DNA of 64,000 bases from Asterias rubens. Taxonomy: Eukaryota > Echinodermata > Asteroidea > Forcipulatida > Asteriidae. Each line of letters begins with the position of its first letter. Position 1 is the stretch's first letter. The notes under the pieces are model-generated. The model saw only the letters and a program-made list of their open reading frames with translations. It was not told the DNA's origin and searched no databases. The DNA lies in the NCBI RefSeq assembly GCF_902459465.1, contig NC_047081.1:11638849-11702848 (forward strand), in the 5' to 3' direction. Positions 33,050 to 45,844 of this stretch are shown piece by piece. A program made the translations under genes and the position numbers.

Positions 33050-36000
33050 ATGCGTAGCAGACCTTTTGGTGCCACTTTGGGCCTAGTTTTGGGAGTTTTA
33101 CTGCGTGGATGTGCAACATGTGTAGCAGGTGAGTAGCCGGTAATTTTACCGTACTTGAGGGGTGTGTGCAACGGGGCGTTGCGGAACTTTGGACGGCGGT
33201 GCCTTGTCGTCTTTCTCGCGGTGCTCATCAATGGGTGATTATTGGGGCGTGTGTGATTACATGTGTTTTTGTGCATGGATGATTCGGCGCGGTGGTGGTT
33301 GGTGGGATATTGGGGTTGTGTATTATTATCACGGAGGTAGAACAATTACCTCTCCGTATAAATAATAAAGGGATTTAAAAAAACATTTAAAAAACATTAA
33401 TAAGTTGATAAAATGGGGAATTATAAATATTAGTAATACTATATAGGCTAATATTAATAATTAAATATAAAAATATAAACAATAAAAATGGCTTTTAATT
33501 AATAAATAAAATATGTGAGGGTGGTGATCCTATATATTTTCTCTTTTACAGTTTGTATAAGATAATTTATTGTAGTCCTACAGTGTACACCTTTTGTGAA
33601 GTTTGTGAAATACAAAAAAAGGTAATAACCGGTGGTACCTAGTTGTTCGATTATCATTTATTCAAATTTAAATTAAAATGTTGTTCAATAAAGGTGCCCT
33701 TTACTAAGGACACCTTAATAATTCCATTCTAGGTGTAAAATACATCATTCAGTTAAATCTATAATCTAGCCCAACCTTGTGCTATTTATTGTTCCCTTTT
33801 AATATCATAGTCGCCATTACAAAAAAATAAATGATGAGACAATAAAAGAGAACCAACCTAGTGCTCAGGTATCGGAGACGGACAAGACTGTGACAATCCT
33901 AGCGTATGCTTGGTCACGTTCCTTAGACTGTTGGGATGATCAAGGGTTACAATTATGCAACATGGCATTCCCGGAATTTAAAGAGACCCAGTGAAATACA
34001 AAACACATCTGTTGATTATAAATCAATATAAACAATAACAAATCTAATATAGAATCTAGATTATGTTTTCTGCTCAAAAAAATCAATACAAAATGTGCAC
34101 GCATGAATATTAATTAAACAAGTTCTTGTGAAAGTCACAGAATTTTTCTAAAAGAATTTAGAAAAAAAGGTAATGTATGTTTCACATTTGTTTTTAAATG
34201 AAGTCCAGTGGGGCACCATTATTGAAATTGAATGGTCATCTGTACAAATTCACGGACATCTTTACTGTCATTGATTTTCCTTTGTTACACAAAATATGCA
34301 CAAATGATGAAAATCGCACATTGTACCTATACAAACTTTAAAGGGTGTCAATTTTACACATTACAAAACGTAAACAGCGTAATGTTTTCTCAACATCTCC
34401 TTGAGTCTTCCAATTGTCTTAAGAGAATTAAGCAGTCACCAAAGGGTGATGTCAAAATCTGTCATTTGGTATTTCTGGTAGTGATGCACAGAGGCTCTCC
34501 TGAAATAGTTGGGAGGTTTCGTGTCTACAATTTTTACATTTAAATACACAAAATCTCATCCCTATTTGCATGGAGCATCACTGTTGTAGCATAAAGCATT
34601 AGCCAGCAGTGACCAGTTAGCTTGTCAATTCACTAGCCCATCACCCTTTTCACTGGTCCATACATGTATTTCAATTGAAGTAGGCATGCTTTTCAACACT
34701 GAACTAGCCAGTCAAACCACTTGGGAGTGAATTCTGACTGGGTATCTGACCGGGTATTTTAACTGGCATTTGGCCAGCTGAAGGAAGAATGCTGTATTGT
34801 ACAAAGTCCACCTTTAACTTTAAAAGCAATTTACTTCACTGTACCCGGATAATGGTTTGAAATCTGCATTGCATTGCTGTACATCATTTGCTCCTCATGA
34901 TGCATCCTGCATCCAGAACGCATCACGAGCGCAGCATCTCACCAAAATTAGCCTCCATTTTCATCAATATCAAGTACTCCGATTGAATCAAATGGCCTTC
35001 CTTGTCTGTCTTTAAATTGATTAGTGCACCTTGCACTCTAGATGAAAATGAGGGGTTGGGGGGGGCGCTTTCCACCTGCTCACAAACCACATGCAGCCCA
35101 TCAAGATCCATCATCAAATTTTGCGAGGACTTAAATGGCCTTGAGCGAAGCGAAATTACAGCTCACCATCATTTCTGACCTTGTTGCATTTTCCTGAAAA
35201 TACGTAGAGGGTTGATTTTGGATGATGGCCGAGGTAAATCGTGCATCAATGAAATTGATTGGGCGATTGGATGTGTAATGAATCATGAACAAGCGTACGT
35301 GTAGTATCAACCATCCGTGTGTAAATCTTGTGTAACATAAGCAGAGATTTTTCATTATGAGTTTAGGCTTGCCCAATTTATTCTTTTTTTTTTTTACATT
35401 ATTTATGTGTTACATTACAAGTCTCAAAATAACCCACGGCACCCACACCATCTGCCCTTTGCAAAGTTCCGATACAAATTTGCATTTTCCTCATACATGT
35501 AGAAGAGCCCCCTTACCAGTGAAAAATTGACTGTCCCTTTAAAGCTAAGTTCAAGGCCTGACAGTACCACATTTCAAACTGAATTTAAAAAAAATGGAAA
35601 ACTAACAAAAACAAGATTTTTTTTTTAAATCATCCAACACTACCGTTGGGCGTTTATCTGCAGATAAACTAATTGTTTTTTTAATTTTACTGGTTTTTAA
35701 ATCATTAATTTTTTTATTTCCTACAGTAAGTGGTTTATGTAGTGTAGGCCAGGTGCTTTGTATTGTTATTAATTTATTGCAGACCAAGTAATAAAAACCC
35801 AAGGGAAACTTGCTGGTTAGGTTTGTATAAAATTAATTGTATGTGTCAGGACAAAATATAATTGAGTAGAATAGGATTTTAATTTGCAACATGGGGATTG
35901 AATGCTAATTGCATTGTTTACAGACTCAGAACATACGTTGGTAAGACCCCGCAATTATTGTGTAATTTTTATCAAAAAGCCTGACATGGGGATACACATT

Positions 36001-39000
36001 TTAGGCCATTTTGTAGCCATTTTGCTTCAAAACTGAGGCTGCAAGGATAAAACAATTCGGACCTTATCAACATGTTGTAGTCATGTTATTACCTTGTGTG
36101 AGCCTCAAGATTCATTAGTGAGAACATAACTGGGAACAAGACAAATACTTATAATCTGCAGAGTAAAGATATAGCCGGGTGTTCTTGGACGGAATCTAGA
36201 TTTGTTGTTCCACTTGAAAGTTGGATCACAAAGAAACCTTGACTGAAGACTAACTGATTAAAATTTTGTGCAGTCAATCTGTAGTAAATTCAATGCAGTT
36301 GTATGCAAACCACATTGATGTGAAATTGTTGCCCGGGGAAAAAACAGAATAAAACAATTGTGACATCCGTCAGAGACATAATTATTGATTCGATTTGATG
36401 AGTTATTTTCTTGAGTGTCTGTCTGAGTGAGAATTTTCACAGTCTGCCTGTCTGGTGACATCATGCAGCAGGTTTATAATGTACAGGCAGAATGCCTTAG
36501 AGGGGAATTCTTTTTTGAAATGGCTACAATAACTTGCTCAGTTTGCACAGGAGGCTATAATTGGCAGCCGTGAAGAGTGAGGCTTGGAATATAGGCATCT
36601 CTGAATTAGTCTGTGTGGTGAAAGCAGACAAGTCTGCATTTCGGTGTATGCAGTGATTCTAAAACAACTTGTAGCTGTCTGGAGAGGAGACTAGTTATGA
36701 TGGGTTTTATATTAAAACAGCAGAAAATACTGCATCTAGGGAATCTGTGGATGCAGTGATTCTAAAACAACTTGTAGCTGGCTTGAGTGAAGACTTGTTA
36801 TGATGGGTTTATTCAAAAATCAGTGATTTTAAAACAACTTGTAGCTGGCTGGGAAAAGACTCAGTTATGATGGGTTTATTCAAAAAGCACTGATTCCCTG
36901 ACTCTAAAACACTTGTAGCTGGCTGGAGAGGAGGCAAGTTGAGATGGGTTGGTGTATATTCCAAGCCCTGTGCTAGATTAGAAAGCTTACAAGACTGCAA
37001 AGGGAGTCTGCGGACTCAGCCATTCTAAAACCACTTGTAGTTGGCTGAAGAAGAGACTAGTTATGATGGCCATGGTTTATTAAAAAAGCAGACAAGACTG
37101 CATAGGGAGTCTGTGGACGCAGTGATTCTAAAACAACTTGTAGCTGGCTGAAGCTATGTGTGGCTTTATTAATGGAGATTATCTGCTGAAAGGTTCATAT
37201 GGTTCATGGCTGATAACAATTCAAATGTACACTCTGCATACACTACAACACAAACTAACCCACAAATTTCTTGAACTCTAGACTTACATGTGTACATAAA
37301 TCAACATTTTTTCTTCCAAACAACATTTTGTTAAAGGAATAAAAATCAAACAAATACAGAACCCATTGGAGCGTAGATCTAACCACAACACAAACAGGTA
37401 ACAGTTTCTCCACTCCAACAGAGCCCAGGTTAAGTACTCAGTTCTAGACTATTCCCCTATTTGTTGTTTCTTTTTTAAAAAGAGAAGTTTGACCTTTTAA
37501 AAACCCAGCGTTTATTGAGCTACTGCTGATTGTTTATTTATGGAGCCCAATACGAATGTCAGGGTTGACTAGCGGGTTGAAGGCTCACCCGCCAATCTTT
37601 ACAGCAGTCTCTCTCTCGGACTGATAAAACACAAAGAAAGACTTTTTAATTAGATTTGCAGACCTTCAGGTTGGGTTATTTGAAATTGAAGTGGACAGGA
37701 ATGCCGTCTTGGGTTTCTGAGAGAGTACATTCTCTCTAAAGGCTCAATGTATGTCTCAAAAGGAAATACCATGATGTAACCAGAGGGGGTGCAGGTGTGG
37801 GAGGCCCCCCCCCCCCAAAAAAAAAAAAAAATTAAAAAAAATTAAGATCAAAAGAAATCAAAAATGAATGGTTCAATACAGCCCCTTCTCCAAATTGTGT
37901 CTTTTGCCCCCGCAAATGGCAATGCAAGGCAATGACCAGGGGCACATCGTCAAACTTTTCATTCATAATGGGATTGACCAAATAAATTTCTTTTCTGTTT
38001 CATTTTTTATCATTTCAGGTTCATCTTGCCAGGATATAAGTTTAGACTATTGTAGAACGCTGCCGTACACGCAGACAGGGACGCCAAATATGTTTGGATA
38101 TAACTCTCAGGAAGATCTGCCAGTCCACCTTGGTTCTTCATTCCAGACATTAGTTTACATCGGTTGCTATGAGAACCTCCATCTCTTCCTGTGTGCTGCG
38201 GCTTTCCCACAATGCACCTCTGATGGAGAGATGCTCCCCCCGTGTCGTTACCTTTGCGATGACTCATTTGAAAAGTGTGGACGCGTCCTACTTTTCTACC
38301 CAGATATATATCAAAATTTAAACTGTCACGAAATGCCAAACTCTACTGATCCGAATGTCTGTGTTGGATTGGACACCCCTAAGCAAAATGAAACAAGAGA
38401 GAGAACCACTGACAGTTTATCCAGTTATGAGACAACAGCAATTACCAAGATTACAAACACCGAAATTTACACAAGTTTGGACACTTTGTTAGCCACTACA
38501 TCGCAACCAGAGACCACACCCCTTGAGGATGCAGAAAAAAATGCAGCAAATAGCACTTTGGTGAATTTGACATTGTCTGACTCGGAGGTCGAAGGGCAGA
38601 GGTCAACTGAGAGCAGAGGGGAGGAGAAGTGGACAGACAGTGTGGACAAATCTGTGAAGACAGGTGACCTGTTTAATCAAAGTATGTCAAAGGTCAAATG
38701 CTAAAAATGGTCTTTACTGTAAACTTTAAAACAAGTATCAAACTAAATTTTGGAATATGACAAACAAATTCTTCTGTAAAAATTGTAACAATACGATGAT
38801 CTTTGGCGTTTCTAGCATTTTTCCTGATTGTGTGTGTACATAGGATCATTGTACTTCTTGTGTATACATGATTAATTGTGTAATATTGTAGGTGAAGTTT
38901 GTGGTAGCACCATGTGTAAATCTCATTTGAGTAGTGTTGGTTCTGATGAAAAGAAGTGTTTGACTCAACGTATCAATCAGTATGCTCTGATCATCTAGCT

Positions 39001-42000
39001 TATCTGTCACCCAGTTTATCCTGTCGCCCAGCTTATCCTAATCCTGTTCCTGCCTTCATGCACCATCGAGCCCAGCCCAACTACCAGTTTATCTCCAAAG
39101 CAGTACTTAAGCTGCACCTAGCAACAGAGTCCAGCATTCTCCTGAAGACAATCAGAGCACTGATCAATACGGAGTTATCAACCAGCGAACTGGTTCTTTT
39201 CAGAACCAACACTGCTCAAAAGAGATTTACACATGGTATTACCGCAAACCTCACTGAATTATACTTCCACCTTGCAAAGTTTCAAATTCTACTTTTTTGT
39301 GTAACACTATTTTTTTTTACTGATTGAGCTGTGTCAGTACCTGATTTTGGATTTTTCTGGGAAGTGAAGTAAAAATTAATCTTTTTGGGTCACTGTTTTG
39401 TATTAATTGTCTACAGGTGGTTCCCACAACACTGTCCCATCTCTTGGGATCGTTCTCAGTACACTCTCCGCTGTGGGCATGGTGGTACTTCTGCTATTCT
39501 GCGCATTCTTCAAGTAGGTATAATTTTATCAAATTTATTCAAACAAATTTAACTGATTTTACAAGTAATAAACCACAAGGGAAACTGCCTTTTTGGGTAG
39601 ATTTTTTTTTAAATATTTTTGTCAACGTTATAATGTTTCCCTTTTAACACCAGCCTGAAAGGTACTTTTAAAAAAAACTGAAAATCTTGCCTTTGTCATG
39701 TCACAATCTGTTTCATTGTGCAAAGGTTTTTAACATTTTTTTACACCTTTTCATGATGTTTTGACATTTACTTTCTATTGTGATGCATTACGCCACAACA
39801 CCTTGTAAACCATTACATGCTGCTATGTAAAAGGAGTAGGTCTCATAATTCAAACATAGTCCAACATACCTTTTATGAAATTATTGTATGTTAAAGCGCC
39901 TTGAGCGTCACTAAATGACGTATATGCGCGCTATTTAAGAAGTCGCGTTTATTATTTATATGTCAAAGGAGACTGGTAGAGCACCCTCAAATGTCCAGCT
40001 GAAACAATTAAACATTTTTAATCTTCAGTCTCTAGAAGTTTTAAACCTATCTAAATAACCATCATTGATATCTATTGAAAGGTGTACTATTCCAAAACTA
40101 ATATATCATTCATTCACCCTGTACAATCTGGCATTCCCAAAGAGTGTTCAAACAAGCGTGACATTTCATTCATGCTTGTTTTCTTACATTGTTTCCATAA
40201 GCCAGCGGTAGCATAACTTGTTCAAGGTCGGAAATTGTTCAAGGTATTTGAAAAAGCACGCCACTTAAATTTCATTCAGGTTTCTTTTAGCAAAATATTT
40301 ACCCTCAAGGTGTGAAATTTTGCACCAAGAAAACCAGGTTTCTTTTTCTAAATGACAAAAAATAACATTGACTATTTGGCGCTTTATGTCTTTATTGAAT
40401 TTATGTTGGGTTTCCCACATGTCTCAGTAAAACTGCATGGAAATTCAAGAATCCGATTTTTTTTTTTTTTTTCTTTTTTCCTCAAAATCTAAAATCTTAA
40501 AAAAACTGTACCTTGTGTACTAGATTTAGCCTTTGTACCACTGCCCTTGAAAATGTTCCTACTTGTTTTCAAGGGCCAAATATCATGCCTGGTTTGTGTT
40601 GTTGAAGCAAAAATAATTTACACACGGACAGCAATATTCTTTCAGATACTGATGGAAGGGGAAACACAGTAATGGCCCATCCTTATTCCTCACAGCTAGC
40701 CACCTCAGGCATAGAATTACAATTTGGGAAATCAACAGGGACTGTGGCACTCATGTTAATGTTGCTTGCTTTCTACGTGCCCCAACTCCTTCAAACGCAA
40801 CCCCCCCCCCTTCAACAGCATATTTGTGCCTCCAAACCTTTTAAGACAATTTGCGCTCAAACGTGTATGTACATGTACATAGGCGATCCTTCTTAAATGC
40901 GTATGGACCATCTTGAAAGGTTTTCTTAAGATGAGTTATCCCGTTACAGTGTCTATCTCGATACAACGTGATCAGGTGTGAAGAAACAAGTGTTCCGTGT
41001 GCCCTAATGGAGATTTCTCCTTTAACATGATATGCGCATGTAGAGAAAATGGATGGAGTTTCAAACCCTCTTTAGACTGGTCTCTTTGTCGTATCCCCAG
41101 CTGAGCCAAAATGGCACAATGGAACTATGCGAAAGACATTGAAAACAAAACTGATAATCTTACAATGTCCCACTTTATCACACCTGAAGGGCGTATCAAA
41201 GTGCTCAGTATTTGTTTTCGTGCAAGGTATGCGAAGCAACAATTTCGAAGTATGAGACCCTTACCTTTAAAAGCATGTAATGGTTTACAAAGTAAATCGT
41301 CCTTGCACCATTTTTAGGGTGCGAGTGAGTTAGCTTGAATACACAGAATACACAGTTTATTACTAATTTTAACATGCTCATTTAATATTTGTGGAATTTT
41401 GTTTATATTCATCAAAAACCCATTTCAAATGTTATGAATTGCATATTTTGTTGCTCTATATTGTGTATATTTTTTTCTCATCATGTACTTTATTTAATGC
41501 ACTTTTTATTTTTGCATTTTTGTATATTGATTGTCTCATTTTAAATTGAATTGCATTTTGTTGTTTCATTATATGCTGTGTATTTTTTGCTAATCTAGTA
41601 CTTTATTTGATGCATTTGTATTTCTGTTCGTGTGTATTTTTATTGTATCAAATTCTAAATTGAATTGCATTTTTATTGCCTCATATTTTTTATGCTGTGC
41701 ATTTAATCTTGTATTTTATTTTATTTAATGCATTTCTACATACGTGTGTATTTTCATTGTCTCATCATATTTCAAATTGAATTGCATTTTTACTGTTTGC
41801 TGTATTTTATGTCTTATCTTGTGTATTTCATTGTAAATCCAATTAGTATTTAATTACAATTGTCTTGCATTGAATTGATGCAACAATTAATTGGATTATT
41901 GTTGCTTCTAATTATTCTCTTCACAGGTGCATTTTGTTACATTGTACATGATTGCTTGTTTTTGATACTTCACTTAATTGACATTAGATTAATCAATTTA

Positions 42001-43395
42001 TTTTAACTTTTAAAATATGTTAAAACTTGAAACTTCAATATATTTGGATTGTAATGATTAACTGTTGTTAGTTTGACATTTAAGGCACAACAAAGGTTGC
42101 CCATGTCATTTCCCTTAAAATTGACACATCACATTATTGTAAATTTACTTTGAATGTTGTTCTGAAGTATTTCATAAACTAATATTCAAAAAAAAAAAAA
42201 ATTCTTTCAATGTATTTTTAACCTCTTAAAGTGCCTGGGGACCCTGTTTTATTTTAAGTATGGTTTACAAAAATTGTTTATAATTATTATTACTGTTTAG
42301 GTCACAAAAGTTGTAGTGTAACTGAATCAATCCTTAGGCAGGCCTAACTAAAATACATCAAACTACAATTTACTTCTTAAAAGAAATAATTATTTTCCCT
42401 CTCATTAATTTGTTTCTCCTCCTCCCTGTCTTACTTTTAGAAGTTCATTTGGAAAATCTTTTGGAAGACGGCGTAAACCGAGGGACTCTGCATTTTATAC
42501 CAACCCGGCATTTGATGATCTACCTCAAAGAGGTCCAAGGAATGTGGTAAGAAAATAAATAACTGATCTGGGGTTGATTTAAAAAAATGAGTAGAGTTGG
42601 ATTTAAAGTTCCTGGTGCTCTACCAACTGAGCTATCTAGCCCTCTAAATTATAACTACGATATCAACATCATGGTCTTAGCAATTATTTCTAACAGTAGA
42701 CGTTAATATTTCAAGGAATTTCTTGACAGAGTGTATCGTTTTGAAAAGACAGAATTTTTCTAAATGACAGCCCCTCAATGTACATCTGAGCTTGAAACTG
42801 GACCACAGGCCAGAATTTTTAACCCAAATTTACACAAAGTATTTTGTTTTTTAAATAAATTAGTGTTACCATGTCACAACAATGTTGTAGAATGATTTTT
42901 GTACTCTCCCTAACAAATTCCATTCATTTTATGTTTTTTTTTTAGAACGGGCAGTCGATGGACTCCAGACAAGAGCCATACACGCTAGACGATTTGCCGC
43001 CCCATCCTGCCAGTATCAATGGATCACATTATCAGCCAAGCCCCGCCCACATGAACCCCTACCAGCAGGAACCAGGCGGATACACGCAACAAAATTTGTT
43101 CACCGTCTTGGATTCCTCTCATAAAACCACCTCAGAGTCAAATCCTAAAATTTCCCATTTCTCTAAAACGGATCGAACACACAGCATGGAAGAGGATTGC
43201 AGTGCGTCTGGCGATTTGGTTTATTCAAATAAAGTCACAATAGTTTCCATGGATGCAAACGCAAATGAGCATGGTGCTGTTCAGGAGGGCGGGGCGAGAC
43301 CTAGAGCGCCCTCTGTTGATGGGCCTCCACCCAGGGTGACGACAACTATGGATAAAAACGATGATATGATCATTGCAAATCCCATCGCCTGTTGA
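33050..43395 (+). CDS. Single-pass membrane protein with one Frizzled cysteine-rich domain (5 exons, complete)
   Basis: Exons: 33050-33128, 38019-38663 (or 38681, same phase), 39417-39513, 42441-42546 and 42946-43395 (TGA), giving 458 residues. Residues 1-26 form a signal peptide with core ATLGLVLGVLL. Residues 30-141 are a complete FZ domain: ten cysteines at 30, 38, 76, 85, 92, 102, 106, 113, 129 and 141, with the family core LVYIGCYENLHLFLC and PPCRYLCDDSFEKC. FZ domains bind Wnt ligands. A Ser/Thr-rich, N-glycosylation-rich stalk (about 142-250) leads to one transmembrane helix (about 251-273), then a basic stop-transfer (FGRRRKPR). The 185-residue tail has no domain I recognise but carries FYTNPAFDDLP and PYTLDDLPPHP. 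There is no seven-helix region, kinase or protease, so it is not Frizzled, ROR, MuSK or Corin. A Wnt co-receptor or decoy is plausible but unproven. Confidence 0.88.
33129..38018 (+). other. Intron 1 of the FZ-receptor gene (4.9 kb)
   Basis: Starts gtgagt right after the signal-peptide exon and ends atttcag. It contains a degenerate ggaggtag palindrome (33332-33360), a 'ggcaccaaggc' repeat (35405-35565), a tandem array (36600-37165) and a C-run/A-run (37806-37840). AT-rich otherwise; I see no other exon. Confidence 0.75.
36600..37165. repeat. Degenerate tandem array with about 70-150 bp units
   Basis: At least six units share gattctaaaacaacttgtag then ctggctggagagga and gttatgatgggtttatt; several also keep aagactgcatagggagtctg. 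Spacing is irregular because units have lost different parts. Intron 1 of the FZ gene. Confidence 0.85.
38890..39254. repeat. MITE-like element with long terminal inverted repeats, 'gaggtttgcggtaa' family
   Basis: Left end ggtgaagtttgtggtagcac, right end its inverse, tggtattaccgcaaacctca. The inverted arms include ttggttctgatgaaaagaa and ggttcttttcagaaccaaca. About 365 bp, in intron 2 of the FZ gene. Fragments of the family lie at 15810-15880, 19300-19447 and 51425-51500. The 123-codon open frame inside shows no protein similarity I recognise. Confidence 0.8.
39885..39960 (+). mobile_element. LINE 3' tail (CR1/L2-like)
   Basis: The sequence aagcgccttgagcgtcacta followed by atatgcgcgctatttaag and a TTATTATTTA end resembles the conserved 3' tail of CR1/L2-type elements. 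No coding part remains. Intron 3 of the FZ gene. Confidence 0.55.
41430..41835. repeat. AT-rich tandem repeat, unit about 117 bp
   Basis: The marker aaattgaattgcattt recurs three times about 115-118 bases apart, each followed by ttgtctca- and tttatttaatgcattt-like words. Diverged units; intron 3 of the FZ gene. Confidence 0.65.
42605..42645 (-). mobile_element. tRNA-like SINE 5' fragment
   Basis: On the minus strand it reads gggctagatagctcagttgg then tagagcacc, the D-arm and box A of a tRNA. The rest of a tRNA is missing. It lies 60 bases after exon 4 of the FZ gene. Confidence 0.55.
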
Positions 43396-44084
43396 TGTTA
43401 AATATTTAAAAAATATTACTAATTTTTATAAATGGAATTCCATAAATTAATTTAACGTATTCCAGCTCGATGTAAATCAAAGAGGCTCATGGTGTTTTGT
43501 AATTTTTTTTAATTCGTGTTAAAATTGTGTTGGGTTTGATTTCTACAATTCCTCATAATTTTGTGTAACTTATCCTTGACATTCCAGTAATATAAAGTAC
43601 TATACAAAAATTTTAAGATTATAAAATAATAACTACTCCTTGAAGACAGTGATTCCAAGCAACAAAAGGGGATCAGGTTGGCTCAGTGGTTCTTCACCCT
43701 TCCTTTTTCATCTTGTGATCCCCATCTCAAACTTATGGTTTTTTTATCTTCTTCAACAATGACCCCTTTCAGTCCCTAGAGGAATGTTTTTTTTTACTCA
43801 TTTTCAATTTCTTCCAGCGTCATTAAACATGAACGACTCACCTATTGTTATTGCAGTATTTCTTTTTTGTTAAAAGTTCATCAAATTGCTTTGCTCTAAA
43901 AACATTGGGTGCTAAACATTTATAACAATTTCAAAAATATATTTTTTCTTCTGATGAGCGAGAACAGTTGGGAATCTTAATTGCTAAGCAAAGTGTGATG
44001 TCACAATACACATCTCTATGGTGATATTGACAACTCTTAAAATTAATCTCAGTGCTTTGTGAAATTGGGCCAATGTCCCAGTTC

Positions 44085-44266
44085 CATATAGCTGCTTAAG
44101 CAGAAAATATTGCTGAACAATTTTGTCTGCTTAGCTGAAATGAGCAGTGTACCAGTCACAAATTGTACCTGTGACATGGTAGTCTGGCTGGTGAACTTAT
44201 TCTGGTAAGCATCATTTTGTTGTGCTTCTTGTGATTAAGCAGCTCTATGAAATTGAGCACAGGTGT
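44085..44266. repeat. Palindromic dispersed repeat, 'gggcccaatttcatagagctgc' family
   Basis: Contains agctgcttaagcagaaaata, tctggctggtgaacttattc, gtaagcatcattttgttgtg and agcagctctatgaaattgag. Full-length copy of the family at 1678-1865. Confidence 0.7.
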
Positions 44267-44809
44267 TGCAACTGGTGTTCAAGTACAAAATGACCAAAAA
44301 CAAATTCTACTCTTCCAATCTCGTACTACTTTCCTTGATTGGCCTACTCTGGAATATTTCCTTGGGGTGTTTATATTTTTCCTCGCAATATTCTGTAATA
44401 TTCCATTTTTTCTCTGTGATTTTCCTAGGGTAATTTTATTACTGTCTTTTCATCTATTTTGTTGAACTGCTGCAAAATTAACTTGGCTTTTAATTGGACC
44501 AAAATTTGTGATTGAAACATTTGTGTGAATAAGTTTTTTTATAGCAGCTTGACGGAAGACTGGTTTTGTAAATGTATAAAACTGCTGGAAAGTTTACTTG
44601 TTAAAACCAAAGATATTCAAACTTGTTGTTAGGCGCAGAAGTTAATTTATTCTAATCTATTAGAAATATTTACTATATGTATATTTTGCTAGTAATTGTA
44701 ATACAGTATGTAAATTGTTCAAAGGGTAAAACATTTTAAAATGTACAATTCACCTTGGCATTGAGTGGTTTATGGGGCAATTTGGAGCAAGTAGTTGTGC
44801 GTTTCACAT

Positions 44810-45001
44810 TGGAACGGCGTGCAGCATGCACACATTTCACAAAACTTACGGCATTATAATTGGTGAAAAACACTGGAACGGCGTGCAGCATGCACACATT
44901 TCACAAAACTTACGGCATTATAATTGGTGAAAAACACTGGAACGTCGTGCAGCATGCACACATTTCACAAAACTTATGGCATTATAATTGGTGAAAAACA
45001 C
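44810..45001. repeat. Three tandem copies of a 64-bp unit
   Basis: Units begin at 44810, 44874 and 44938 with tggaacggcgtgcagcatgc. The first two are identical; the third has aacgtcg and acttatgg substitutions. A decayed fourth start (tgtacagcattc) follows. It lies in the FZ-gene 3' UTR region. Confidence 0.95.
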
Positions 45002-45844
45002 TGTACAGCATTCACTGCTTGAGCCGCCTGCAAGCTAAAATCCAAAATACCATTTGCCCATAAAGATGGCGTCTATTGGTATTTGGTGACTTTCTACTTA
45101 ACACAGTGGCTAGTTGAACAGGTTGAACAAAATAATAAGATTTAGAATATTAGTTATGTTATGGCAATGTTATTCAACTAGGAAAAAGTTCAACATTTGC
45201 TTTTTACTAACAGTAAAAATAGATACTAAACATCACATTTCTTGGACAATCTCAACTCAAAAGTCAATGAATGGATACCATGACTGAAGTTTTACTCATC
45301 TCTTACATATGTAGTTTCAACTCCTGTGAACATATTTTTAACAATAAAACATTTTATTTGATGTAAGTTTTAGACCTATTTTTTACCTTTACCAAGGAAT
45401 GTGTACATTGATTTTATTACTGTATGTGTTCCTTGTTAAAATTCCACAAAATCTGCATTCTTAAAAATGTTTTGCATATATATAGACCATGTGAACTTTG
45501 TTTACAATAAGTGTGACTTTGTACATTCTTTGAGTATTCTGGCAGGCACAATACTGCACGGGTCATGGGAAAGTTGACATTTTGTGTCATAGGACCACGA
45601 AAATCCAAGAATTATGAAAGTAAAAAGCTGGCTAAGTTTTGAGATGTGCCCCCTTTCATCATATCAAAAGTTGATAAGAATTAGAAAGTGCAATCTCCAT
45701 AAAATATACCATTTTATGACTTCTTCCATTAGGCTGCGTACAAATCCTGCCTGCAGGAAGTCCAGGCTTTGTGGCTTTTGTAAGCATGTGATGTCACAGG
45801 TCACATCGTCTATTCCCGACTTCAATACTTTTCTTTTCTCTAGC

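Larger units (their letters stand above)
43396..45370 (+). other. 3' UTR of the FZ-receptor gene
   Basis: Follows the TGA stop. AATAAA at 45343-45348 is the best distal signal. It contains a SINE-head-like ggttggctcagtggttc (about 43676), a 'gggcccaattt' repeat (44085-44266) and a three-copy 64-bp tandem repeat (44810-45001). Confidence 0.5.

Noticed and set aside
36600-37165. CRISPR-like array of direct repeats
   Set aside because: Unit spacing is irregular and units are long and diverged. The context is an animal intron, so it is an ordinary degenerate tandem repeat.
38956-39327. 123-codon plus-strand frame
   Set aside because: It lies wholly within a repeat with inverted ends (38890-39254) in the FZ-gene intron; no protein similarity.
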